Below are positions 15,183 to 23,931 of a DNA stretch of 24,844 bases, piece by piece. This DNA comes from CAZJHD01 sp964545855 (lineage in GTDB: Bacteria > Planctomycetota > UBA1135 > JACQFD01). The notes under the pieces are model-generated. The model worked only from the letters and a program-made list of their open reading frames with translations. It was not told the DNA's origin and did not search any database. A program made the translations under genes and the position numbers. Positions within the stretch are counted from its first letter, which is position 1. Every line of letters starts with the position of its first letter. Where the stretch lies: NCBI GenBank assembly GCA_964545855.1, contig CAZJHD010000063.1, forward strand, positions 1 to 24,844. Reading direction: 5' to 3'.

Positions 15183-18100
15183 TCAGTCGGCCAGCACCGG
15201 GATCTTCGCCTGGTCGGTCTCCTCGACGACGCGGCAGAAGGCCAGGAACTCCGAGAAGCGATCGGCGGCGAGCTCGCAGGGCTCGATGCGGAGCACGCGG
15301 TCGATCGTGATCGCGCCGCCGTCTCGCACGACCCGCAGGGAGTAGCTCGCGTAGGGCTCCTCGCGTTCGACGGGCGGGGGCAGCTCGCCGAAGCGTGCCG
15401 CGCCGGACGAGAGCAGCGTCACGGTCTCGCGGGCGTACTGGGGCTCGCGGAAGCGGAGCGGCAGCCGCCGCTTCGACCTTCCGGCGAAGGCGCGAGCGAG
15501 GGGACGCGGCTGGAGCAGCGCCGGGGCCTCGAGGCCCGTCGCGCCGTCGCGCAGGAAGTTGCGGACGGTTCCTTCGATCCGGAGCACGAGCGGCGCCGCC
15601 GGATCGTCGAGCGTCGGCAGCGAGAAGGACTCGAGCTCGATCCCCTGCAGGAGCGCGTTCGCGATGCGCGCGCCGAAGGCGCGGCGCTCGTCCTCGGTGA
15701 CGTTGCGGAGCTGCTCCCGGTTCACCCAGGCCGCCGCGTTCCGGAGCGTGAGCTCGATCCGCGCGGAGGCGGCCTTCCCGCCGGTGAGGCGGATCTCCGA
15801 GACGATCTCCCCCTGGCTCCACTCCTCGTCGGGGAGCGCCGGAAGGTGCTCGACGGTCGCGCCGCCAGCGCCCGTCACGAGAGCCTCCGCTCCGGAGAAC
15901 GCGCTCGCGAGGGCGCCGAGGGGCTGGAGCCGGAACGAGAGATCGACCCACAGGGGGTCGCCTCCCTCGCGCGGCACCACGCGCAGCAAGGGCACGTGGT
16001 AGCGCCCGAGGTCGAGGAACGCGGGGTGGGGCTCGTCGTCGCCGCCGGCGGGGATCCGCCGCGCCACGGCGAGATCGAAGGGGATTCCCTCGGCCTGGAG
16101 CAGCGCGCCGAAGAGAGCGAGGGCGCTCCCGCGCCGGAGCAGCAGGCTCCCCGTGGCGGAGCCGCCGCTCCTCTCGATGAGGAGATCGTTCGTGAACGCG
16201 AAGAGCGCCGCCGCCTTCGCGCGATCGCCCGGATCCGCGCCGCCCGGCTGCGCGCCGCCGCCGTCGCGCAGCGACGCGAGGGCTTCCTTCGCGGCGCCGC
16301 GGATCTCCTCGGTCACCTCCATGTCGCGCACGATCCGCGCCCGGTAGAAGCGGTTCAGCTGATCGTGGGTCACGCCGGCGCCGACCTGGACCCACGGGAG
16401 GAAGCGGATCGGATCGGGCGCGTTCCCCTCCGGCAGGATGCGCTCGGAGCCGCGGACGGTGAACGCGTGCACCACCTCGGCGTCGCTCTCGATCACCTCG
16501 CGCTCGCCCTCGAAGTTCCGCTCCTCGACGCGCATCCCGAGGCTCCGCGGCAGGGCGACGACGTAGCGCGAGAGCACGTAGGGCCTCTCGAGGCTCTGGA
16601 AGAAGAACCGCCCCGCCAGCGGGCGCTCGCCCGGCCGAGCGCTCCGCAGCGCGCGCGACCGCGTCACGATGAAGTCTCCGGGCGCGAGACCGGAGAAGGC
16701 GTAGTCGCCTCCCGCGAGCACGGGCTCGTCGGAGGTGCCGTCCGGATGCACCACGCGGAGCTCCAGCGCCTCGCCCTCGAAGCGGGCGCTCCCGTTCCTC
16801 TCGACGCCCTGCGGGTCGTTCACGCGCAGGACGGTCGTCACCTCCACCTCCGCGCTCCCGTCGGGGAGGAAGCGCTCCACCTGCAGATCGACCACCAGCG
16901 CGTCGGGGGCCTTCGTGTCCTGCGCGCTCGGGACGTAGTCGGCGATCGCCCGCCGCGCGTCGACGCGATGGCGCTCGAAGAAGTCGTCCTCCGGAAGGGA
17001 GCCGCGCACCTCGCGGAACCACGTGCGGACCGTCGCGTCGCCCGGAGCGATCTCCAGCGCCTTCGCCCAGGACGCCATGGCCTCGTCGTCGTGGCCGAGC
17101 CGCCGCTCGAGACGCGCGAGGGCGAGACGGGCCTCCAGGTCGCGCGGCCGCTGCTGGCAGAGCGTGCGGCGGATCGCGAGGGCCTCGGGCCCCTTGCCGA
17201 GCACCTCGAGGGTGCTCGCGATCTGGCTCCGATCCTCCGGGAGTCCCCAGAGCCGCGCGAACCGCTCGCGCTCGGCGATCGCGAGGGCGCCCTGGGACGT
17301 GAGGAACCAGCGCTCGATCCGCCGCTCGGAGATCTGCCGGTTCGTCGCGTCGAGCGCCGCCGCGGCATCCAGCTCGGCGCCCTCGCGCGCGCTGTCGCCC
17401 TCGAAGCGCGCGTCGCGCGCGAGCTCGAGCCGCAGACCGAGGTGGGCCGGCGCGCGCGACGACGCCTCCTGGAGCGCGCGCGCCTGCTCGGCGGGCCAGC
17501 GCAGCCGCCGGAAGATCCCCGCCCTCGCGCGCGGCACGAGGTAGCTGAGGGGATTCGCCGTGCCGGCTTCGTCGAGGACGGCGAGCGCGTCCTCCATCCG
17601 ATCGTCGCGCGCGAGGAGATCGGCGCGGACGAGGAGCGCGGGCACGAATCCGGGCGCCGCGACGAGGGCTCGGTCGATCGCCTCGCGCGCGCGGTTCTTC
17701 GCCTCCACGTCGGGCAGGTAGCGCGCGCCGAGGAGCGTCTCGGCGAGCGCGAGCTGCAGATCGGGGCGGCCGGCCTCGGCGGTGGCGGCGGCGCGCAGGT
17801 CGGCGATCGCCGCCGACTGGAGATCGCTCGTCCGCCGGCCGAGTCCACGGAGCGCACGCACGTCGGCGACGCCGGGAGCATCGGCCGGCGCCGCCGCGAG
17901 GATCGCCGAGAGCCGGGCGTCCGTCGTGAGACAGGGCGCGGGGCGCGCGGCGCCCTCCGTCGCCGGCGCCATGCCCCGCTCCACGAGGGCCGGCTCCTCC
18001 TCGAGGGCGAGCACCGGCGCCTGGCGCTCGTCGAGCAGCGACGCGGAGACCCAGGCGCCCTGGGCCGCGTCCACCTTCACGAGGAGCTGGTTCCAGCCGG

Positions 18101-19001
18101 AGCGCAGGTGCACCGGGATCGGCGTCCAGAGCGACGGCGGGTCGATCTCCGCGTCGCGCCGGCTCACCTCCTCGCCGTTCCACCACACGACGAGACCTCG
18201 CGGCGCGCGCACGGCGAGGTAGGCCGGTCCGCTCCGGGGCGAGCGCACCTGGGCGCGCGCGTACTGCACTCCGCCCGAGAGATCGCTCAGGGACGACAGG
18301 TCGGCGTGCGACTCGAAGCTCCGCCGCGCGACGAGCTGCCACTGCAGCGTTCGGCCGTCGAGGCCGATGCCGGCGGCGCCGAGCGCGAGCCCCTGCTCCG
18401 GTGCGAAGGGCACCGAGAGGTTGCCGGGGAACGCGTCTCCGAAGGGGCCGATCGCCGCCCAGGTCCGCACGGAGCCGGGGAAGAGATCGCCCGAGCGCAG
18501 GAGCGCCGCCTCGTCTCCCTTGCGCAGCAGGTGCTCGCGGCGCACCTGCTGCAGCATCGACGTGAGGACGGGGCCGGCTTCCCCCGAGTCGAGGATGCGG
18601 ACCGCGCGCGCCGTGAAGGCGTTCCGGTCGGACACGAGGTCGAGCAACGTGGCGACCCGCGACAGAAGCGCCGGCGCGAGGGGATGGGCCGGCGCCTCGG
18701 CGATGCGGTCGAGCAGGGCCTGCACCGCCCGGTCCCAGTCGGCCGTCGCGATGCCCGGCGGCGCGAGCGCGAGGCGCGCCCACTCGGCGGCGCTCGCGAG
18801 GGAGACGTCGTCGGCGGGCGCCGGAGGCTTCTGCCCCGAGGCGTCGACGACGACGGGACCCTCCGTGGTGGCCGCGGCGTCCGTCGGACCGGAGGCCGGA
18901 GCCGGCGGGCGCGGGCGCGCGAGCGCCCCGCAGGAGGCGGCGGCGAGAGCGGAGGCGAAGGCGGCGGCGAGGGTCGCCGCGAGACGCAGCCGCCGGCTCA
19001 T
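15183..19001 (-). CDS. TPR/DUF3857 lipoprotein with a degenerate transglutaminase domain
   Basis: A 1272-residue predicted lipoprotein (signal segment with lipobox AAASC, Cys about 24). In order: a short helical region; a beta domain with AIRAPRGL-type strands around VVWWNGEEVSRRDAE and SGWNQLLVKVDAAQG (also in the neighbour); a long TPR block (about 340-660, for example LARDDRMEDALAVLDEAG, LGHDDEAMASWAKALEIAPG); a DUF3857 beta domain (VERFLPDGSAEVEVTTVLRV); then a transglutaminase-like fold (about 910-1010) and a C-terminal beta region. Where the catalytic GDCKD should be, the sequence reads LLRRGSALALFGALLQAEGIPF, without cysteine. His (GRYHVPLL) and Asp (LWVDLSF) positions remain. It is probably a non-catalytic binding or scaffold paralogue. 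Its ATG overlaps the upstream gene's stop (ATGA), indicating coupled translation. Confidence 0.85.
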   Translation of the reverse strand: MSRRLRLAATLAAAFASALAAASCGALARPRPPAPASGPTDAAATTEGPVVVDASGQKPPAPADDVSLASAAEWARLALAPPGIATADWDRAVQALLDRIAEAPAHPLAPALLSRVATLLDLVSDRNAFTARAVRILDSGEAGPVLTSMLQQVRREHLLRKGDEAALLRSGDLFPGSVRTWAAIGPFGDAFPGNLSVPFAPEQGLALGAAGIGLDGRTLQWQLVARRSFESHADLSSLSDLSGGVQYARAQVRSPRSGPAYLAVRAPRGLVVWWNGEEVSRRDAEIDPPSLWTPIPVHLRSGWNQLLVKVDAAQGAWVSASLLDERQAPVLALEEEPALVERGMAPATEGAARPAPCLTTDARLSAILAAAPADAPGVADVRALRGLGRRTSDLQSAAIADLRAAATAEAGRPDLQLALAETLLGARYLPDVEAKNRAREAIDRALVAAPGFVPALLVRADLLARDDRMEDALAVLDEAGTANPLSYLVPRARAGIFRRLRWPAEQARALQEASSRAPAHLGLRLELARDARFEGDSAREGAELDAAAALDATNRQISERRIERWFLTSQGALAIAERERFARLWGLPEDRSQIASTLEVLGKGPEALAIRRTLCQQRPRDLEARLALARLERRLGHDDEAMASWAKALEIAPGDATVRTWFREVRGSLPEDDFFERHRVDARRAIADYVPSAQDTKAPDALVVDLQVERFLPDGSAEVEVTTVLRVNDPQGVERNGSARFEGEALELRVVHPDGTSDEPVLAGGDYAFSGLAPGDFIVTRSRALRSARPGERPLAGRFFFQSLERPYVLSRYVVALPRSLGMRVEERNFEGEREVIESDAEVVHAFTVRGSERILPEGNAPDPIRFLPWVQVGAGVTHDQLNRFYRARIVRDMEVTEEIRGAAKEALASLRDGGGAQPGGADPGDRAKAAALFAFTNDLLIERSGGSATGSLLLRRGSALALFGALLQAEGIPFDLAVARRIPAGGDDEPHPAFLDLGRYHVPLLRVVPREGGDPLWVDLSFRLQPLGALASAFSGAEALVTGAGGATVEHLPALPDEEWSQGEIVSEIRLTGGKAASARIELTLRNAAAWVNREQLRNVTEDERRAFGARIANALLQGIELESFSLPTLDDPAAPLVLRIEGTVRNFLRDGATGLEAPALLQPRPLARAFAGRSKRRLPLRFREPQYARETVTLLSSGAARFGELPPPVEREEPYASYSLRVVRDGGAITIDRVLRIEPCELAADRFSEFLAFCRVVEETDQAKIPVLAD

Positions 19002-22000
19002 GGCTCGCTCCGCACGACGATCTCGCGCGACTGCGCCTCGTCCAGCGCGCGCGCGAAGGAGCGGAAGCCCTCGTAGTCCTTCGGCGTGACGCGCGGCGTG
19101 GCGACGCTCGACCGGGATCGGACGACGATCGAGGACCCCTCCCGCGCGGCCGTCACCGCGAAGGCGCCGAAGTCGCTCTCCGTCGCGTCGTCCGCCGGGA
19201 GCGAGAGCGCGCCGATCCCTTCCGGGAGCCGGTAGGTGACCCGTTCCTCCTCGACCTCCGGTGGGCCGAGCAGGAGGTCGTAGCTGCGCTGCGCCTCGGA
19301 GGCCGCCGTGAGCAGCCGCCGCGGCGAGAGATGCACGGGGAGAACGAGGTGCGATCCGCGGCTGCGCGCGAGCTTCTCCACCTCGACCGTCGCGCGGAGC
19401 TCCACGGGAGTCTCGAGGTCTCGCAGGTCGGTCGTCTCGAGCTCGACCACGCGCGTGCGCCCGAGCATCCCGGAGATCCAGCGCTCGAGGTTCTCCTTCT
19501 GCGCGCCCTTCTCGCTGCCGAAGGTCTCGCGCACGCGCACGTCGAAGCGCCCGCGGGGGCGCATCACGATGGAACCCGACGCGGAGCCGTCGGCGCGGAG
19601 CGCGAAGTCGGCCTCGAGGGCGTCGAGGTTCTCCTCGGGGGACGGGTAGCCCGTCCTCGCGAGGATCGGCTTCCCGTCCTTCACGATCACGACGGTCGCG
19701 CCGCGGTCCATGTCGGGCAGCACGTCGGCGGGATGATTGCGCGCCGTGCCGTCGAGGAAGGTCTCCGGCAAGTCTCCCGTCGCCGGGAGCCACGCGATGC
19801 AGTGGTTGAAGAGGCCCACCATCGGGATCGAGAGGTCTTCGATGGGCCGGCGCTCGTCGGCGTGGATCAGCACCGGATGGGCCTCGATCCCGATCTCCGC
19901 GAGCATCGTCTTCAGGAGGATCGCCTTGTCCTTGCAGTCGCCATGGCGCCTGTCGAAGATCGTCGCCGCGTTGTAGGGCTTGTATCCGTGGACGCCGAAC
20001 TCCCAGGCGTTGTAGCGGATGTCGTTCGCCACGAAGTCGTAGACCGCGCGGACCTTCGCCGCCGCCGTCTCCTTCCCGCGCACGAGCTCGGCGACCTTCT
20101 CGCGGATGCCGGGACTCGACTGGCACTCCTTCTGGATGAGGTTCCACCACCAGGCGGCGAACTCGTCCCAGGATCCGTAGGTGGAGGCCGCGACCGTGGG
20201 CACGAACTCCGTCGCGTCGGGCATGGCCGACTCGGCGACGGGACGGCGCAGCGACTCCAGCACGAAGCGGTAGGTCGTCGTGCCCGCGCCGTTCTCCGCG
20301 GTCTCGTCCGTCGACACCTCCGGCTCCGGCGCTCCGTTGCGGCGCAGGAAGTGCAGCGGACGTCCGGCGGGCACGACGTAGATCTGCTCCGACCTCCGCG
20401 TCGACGCGAGACCGAGCCCGTGGAAGGGGTGGCGCGCTCCGAAGTAGTTCCCGAAGAAGCCGGTGCGCACGGTGTCGATGCGCGCCTCGACGTCGATCGT
20501 GTCGCCCGCGGCGAGCGGCGGGAACCGCACCCAGCCGCTGCCGGGCGGCGACGGGGCGTCGTCGATCCTGCCGTCGGCGCGGAGCACGCGCGCGCGCCGG
20601 ATGCGCACCTGCTCCTCGAAGAAGTCGTGCGCGACGCCGAAGGTGTCGAGGCGCCGGGCGCCCTCCTCGTTCCGCACGCGGGCGACGAAGTGCTCGTAGC
20701 GCTGCGTCGTGCCGTCGGGGTTCAGGCGGTAGGCCACCTGCTGGAAGAGCACCTCGTAGGGCTCGTCGGCCGCCGCGACGGACTCCGCGGGGATCCCCGA
20801 CGGAGGATCGGCGACGAAGGCGCGCGCGTCGACGCGGAAGGCCTCCTCGAAGGGGCGCACGCTCACGCGCAGGTGCTCCAGGTAGCGCGTGCTCGTGCGG
20901 TCCTTCGGATCGAGCGCGACGGCGGTCTCCAGGGCCGAGACGGCGCCCTCGGTGTCGCCGGCGCGCACGCGCTCGTGGGCGAGGCGGGCGTGGATCGACG
21001 AGTCCTCGGGGCAGAGGACGAGGGCCTCCTGGATCGTCGCGAGCGCATCGTCCATGCGGCCGCGGACGCGCAGGAGGTGCGCCCGGCGCAGCGCGAGATC
21101 GGTCGAGAAGGGCTCCGCGGCCCGCGCCTCGTCGAGCAGCGAGAGCGCTTCGTCGACGCGGCCCTGGGAGAGCAGCAACGACTGCAGTGTCGAGAACGCC
21201 CGCGCCGACGACCGGTCGCGCGCGATCGCGCCGCGCAGACGCTTCTCCGCCTCGGAGGCCTGACCGGCCTCCAGCTCTCGGGCGCCGAGCGCCTCCAGGA
21301 GCGGCGCGTAGCCGTCGGCGCCGGGGAGCGCGGCGGCGATCCGCTCCACGCGCGCCGCCTCGGCCGGAAGGTCGACGTCGGCGAGCCGGCGTGCGAGGGC
21401 GAACTGGTAGGTGGGATTCTGGGGCGCGATGGCGATCGCGCGGTCGAGCCACCGCCGCGCCTCCCGCGGGATCGGAAGGATGCGCGTGTAGTGCTCGTGG
21501 AGGAGCGCGCAGGCGACGGCGTTCTCGGGATCGAGCTCGAGAGCCGTCTCGATCTCGCGGCGCGCGGGATTCGTCTCGCGCTCCGCGGCGACGTCGGTCT
21601 TCGGGAGGAGCGCGGCGGCCAGCAGGAGGCGCGCGGCGGCGTCCTGCGGCTTCCCCTCGACGGCGACCCGCGCCGCCGCGCGCTCCGTGGGATCGGTCGA
21701 GTCCTCGGCGCGCCGATGACGCAGCAGCGTCGCGAGCCGGAAGGCGGCCTCGGCGCGCTCCGCGCTCGTCGCGCCCGGATCCCCGGGTGCGCCCGCGACG
21801 GGAGGCTCCGCGTCGGCGCCCACGACCTCGGGCTCCTCCGGCAGCCGCATCCCCGCGAGACGCGCCCACGTCGCGAGCCCCGAAGCGCTCTCGCGCCCGC
21901 CGGCCGCGCGCGGGCTCTCGACGGGCCGCTCCGTCTCGCCGGCGGGGGGCGACACGGCGCGCTCCGGGTCGATGGCGGCGTTCGGCAGCGGCGTGCCGTC

Positions 22001-22888
22001 GGGCTCCGTGAGCCGGCACGAGAAGGCCCAGTCCTCCTCCTGCGTGCAGACCTTCACGAGGATCTCGTTCCAGCCGGCGCGGGCCGCGAAGGCGACGGCG
22101 TCCTGGTCGGGCCGATGCGGTCGGCGCGCGTCGCGCGCGTGGACGAGCTCGCCGTTGCACCAGACGCGGATCGCCTCGGCGGAGCCGAGGCGGAGCACGA
22201 GCGGGCGCGCCTCGGCGATCTCGACGGCCGTGCGGAGGTAGGCGGCGGCCTGGCTGCGCGGACGCATCATCGAGCCGAGGTCGAACCGCCCGAGCGGTGG
22301 ATTGCGCACGGGGATGCGCCGCCAATGCACGTCGCGCTCCTTGCCGCGCGCGACGAGCTCCGGATCGAATCCGCTCTCGGGCTCCTCGACGCGCGCGTAG
22401 CCGGCGCCGCGCTCGTTCTCGAAGGGCCCGATCAGCATCCACTCGCCCAGGTATCCGAGCTGCCGGGTGAGCGACTCGACGCGCGCTCGGTCGCCGACGC
22501 GCGAGGCGCAGAGTGCCTCGAGATGATCGAGACGCGCCGCGAGGAGCGCCGGGATCTCGGCGCGCGGGATCGCGCGGAGCGCGCGCTGCGTCTCGACCCA
22601 CTGGGTGGTCGCGTGCGAGAGGCGCTCCAGGACGACCAGCAGGAATTCGCCGTGGGCGGCGACCCGCTCCTTCCCCTCGGGCGTCGCTTCGCCGGCGAGG
22701 TCCGCGCCGAGGCCCGCGACCGTCTCGCGCGCGAGCTGCGCCGCCTCGTCGCTCTGGCCGTGGAGCTCCAGGCGAAGGATGCGGCTCTCCTGCTCCTCCA
22801 GGGACGCGAGCCCGTGCTGCGGCGGCGCCGCGATGCGAGCGGGCACGAGCCAGACGAGAGTGAGGAGTCCGAGTCGGAGGAGGCTCAC
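18998..22888 (-). CDS. Secreted TPR/DUF3857 transglutaminase-like protein with intact triad
   Basis: About 1296 residues from the GTG at 22888, chosen because a signal peptide follows directly (VSLLRLGLLTLVWLVPARIA). A GTG at 22984 with a GGAG site 5 nt upstream is an alternative that adds 32 Arg-rich residues. Domains in order: helical head; beta domain with LGSAEAIRVWCNGELVHARDA and AGWNEILVKVCTQ; TPR block (roughly 380-690, for example QGRVDEALSLLDEARAAEP, AGDTEGAVSALETAVALDP); DUF3857 (YRLNPDGTTQRYEHFVARV); transglutaminase core with YDFVANDIRYN, GDCKDKAILLKTMLAEIGIEAHPVLI (Cys 985), FNHCIAWL (His 1029) and FLDGTARNHP (Asp 1046); C-terminal beta domain. The Cys-His-Asp triad suggests a protease, amidase or transamidase acting outside the cytoplasm; the substrate is unknown. 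It is followed by its degenerate paralogue with a 4-nt overlap. Confidence 0.88.
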   Translation of the reverse strand: MSLLRLGLLTLVWLVPARIAAPPQHGLASLEEQESRILRLELHGQSDEAAQLARETVAGLGADLAGEATPEGKERVAAHGEFLLVVLERLSHATTQWVETQRALRAIPRAEIPALLAARLDHLEALCASRVGDRARVESLTRQLGYLGEWMLIGPFENERGAGYARVEEPESGFDPELVARGKERDVHWRRIPVRNPPLGRFDLGSMMRPRSQAAAYLRTAVEIAEARPLVLRLGSAEAIRVWCNGELVHARDARRPHRPDQDAVAFAARAGWNEILVKVCTQEEDWAFSCRLTEPDGTPLPNAAIDPERAVSPPAGETERPVESPRAAGGRESASGLATWARLAGMRLPEEPEVVGADAEPPVAGAPGDPGATSAERAEAAFRLATLLRHRRAEDSTDPTERAAARVAVEGKPQDAAARLLLAAALLPKTDVAAERETNPARREIETALELDPENAVACALLHEHYTRILPIPREARRWLDRAIAIAPQNPTYQFALARRLADVDLPAEAARVERIAAALPGADGYAPLLEALGARELEAGQASEAEKRLRGAIARDRSSARAFSTLQSLLLSQGRVDEALSLLDEARAAEPFSTDLALRRAHLLRVRGRMDDALATIQEALVLCPEDSSIHARLAHERVRAGDTEGAVSALETAVALDPKDRTSTRYLEHLRVSVRPFEEAFRVDARAFVADPPSGIPAESVAAADEPYEVLFQQVAYRLNPDGTTQRYEHFVARVRNEEGARRLDTFGVAHDFFEEQVRIRRARVLRADGRIDDAPSPPGSGWVRFPPLAAGDTIDVEARIDTVRTGFFGNYFGARHPFHGLGLASTRRSEQIYVVPAGRPLHFLRRNGAPEPEVSTDETAENGAGTTTYRFVLESLRRPVAESAMPDATEFVPTVAASTYGSWDEFAAWWWNLIQKECQSSPGIREKVAELVRGKETAAAKVRAVYDFVANDIRYNAWEFGVHGYKPYNAATIFDRRHGDCKDKAILLKTMLAEIGIEAHPVLIHADERRPIEDLSIPMVGLFNHCIAWLPATGDLPETFLDGTARNHPADVLPDMDRGATVVIVKDGKPILARTGYPSPEENLDALEADFALRADGSASGSIVMRPRGRFDVRVRETFGSEKGAQKENLERWISGMLGRTRVVELETTDLRDLETPVELRATVEVEKLARSRGSHLVLPVHLSPRRLLTAASEAQRSYDLLLGPPEVEEERVTYRLPEGIGALSLPADDATESDFGAFAVTAAREGSSIVVRSRSSVATPRVTPKDYEGFRSFARALDEAQSREIVVRSEP

Positions 22889-23035
22889 GGTTGGATCGGA
22901 TCGGAGCGCGGGCAGGATGGGGGCCGCGTGGGTCGAGAGGATGACGAGTCGCCGGGCGCGGCGCGACCTCGCGGCCCGTGGCACATGTGCTCCGCCGAGC
23001 GAGCGCGTTCGTTCGACCGAGACCCTCGGCCGAGA

Positions 23036-23767
23036 CTAATTCGGCCGAGCCTTGGGGAGCGGCGGGGGCTTCGGCCCCGGAAGCGATCCGGGGCCCGGAG
23101 ATCCCGCTCCCTTGGCGGCGCCCGATGGCGGGGATCCGGGCGGGGATCCGGGCGCGGGTCCTGGCGCGGGGCCGCCAGCCGCCTTCGGCGCTCCGCTCGG
23201 CGCTGCGGCGCCGCCCGCCTTCGAGAGGAGGACGTCGATCCCGATCTTCTCAGCGCCCGTCGAGACCGGCGACACCGTCCCGGTGTTGGCGCCCTCTCGA
23301 TCGAATCGGAAGCCCGAGGGCGCCGCTTTCGGCGCGGCCGCCTCGGTCGCCGGCTTCTCCGCGGGACGGAGCATCGGGAGGACCCCGCCGTTGTCGAGGA
23401 GGATCCGCACGTGGCGGTCGAACTCCGCGAGATCGACGCGGCCGTCTCCGCTGCGATCGATGACCTGGAACTCGCCGCGTTCCACACTCATCTGCACCAT
23501 CACGTCGCGGTAGGAGACCCAGCCCTTGGCATCGCGATCGACCCAGGCGAAGAGCGCGGCCACCTGCTCCTTGTCGTAGGGCTGCGGGATCCGCAGTCCG
23601 CTCCCGACGACCTTCTCGTTGCGCTGCGCCTCCGCCGCGGCCGAGGCCGCCGCGGAGGGCGGGGCCGGACTCCCACTGCTCCCCTGGGCAACGGCGCTCT
23701 CCGCGAAGGCGCCCCAGGCCACCAGCGGGGACGCGAGGAAGGAGAGGGAGCGGGTGAATCGATGCAT
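23036..23767 (-). CDS. Secreted EF-hand protein with a proline-rich tail
   Basis: A 243-residue exported protein. The signal peptide is LSFLASPLVAWGAFAESAVAQ, with a likely AVA cleavage. Residues about 63-115 form an EF-hand pair: the first loop DRDAKGWVSYRD is close to canonical, and the second, DRSGDGRVDLAE, matches the 12-residue calcium loop (positions 1,3,5,7,12) in the context FQVIDRSGDGRVDLAEFDRHV. The rest is low-complexity Pro/Gly/Ala, with GPAPGPAPGSPPGSPP near the C-terminus, probably disordered or surface spanning. Calcium binding is likely from the loop; function is otherwise unknown. It lies 147 bp upstream of the first DUF3857 gene and 164 bp downstream of the NYN gene, same strand. 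Confidence 0.85.
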   Translation of the reverse strand: MHRFTRSLSFLASPLVAWGAFAESAVAQGSSGSPAPPSAAASAAAEAQRNEKVVGSGLRIPQPYDKEQVAALFAWVDRDAKGWVSYRDVMVQMSVERGEFQVIDRSGDGRVDLAEFDRHVRILLDNGGVLPMLRPAEKPATEAAAPKAAPSGFRFDREGANTGTVSPVSTGAEKIGIDVLLSKAGGAAAPSGAPKAAGGPAPGPAPGSPPGSPPSGAAKGAGSPGPGSLPGPKPPPLPKARPN

Positions 23768-23900
23768 GGCGAGGGGTTCTTCGTCCGGGCCCGGCGCGCG
23801 ACTCCAGCAACGGAGCCGCCCGGCGGACGGATCCTACGGGAAGCGGGTCTTCGGCGTGAGCCGAGGGCGGCGCGCTCGCACGCTCACCCCCGCGTTGCGC

Positions 23901-23921
23901 GCGGCGCAGACTCCGCGCCGC
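23901..23921 (-). terminator. 7-bp hairpin after the NYN-domain gene
   Basis: GCGGCGC (23901-23907) and GCGCCGC (23915-23921) around AGACTCC, starting 10 nt past the stop at 23932. It is a GC stem without a T-run, a plausible terminator separating the NYN gene from the EF-hand gene. Confidence 0.4.
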
Positions 23922-23931
23922 CCGCGGTGCT

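Noticed and set aside
15183..22601. A single minus-strand frame of about 2470 codons that could be read as one giant protein.
   Set aside because: Its upstream half is an out-of-phase reading of the first DUF3857 gene. Only the part from the ATG at 19001 has protein character, and the ATGA overlap defines two genes.
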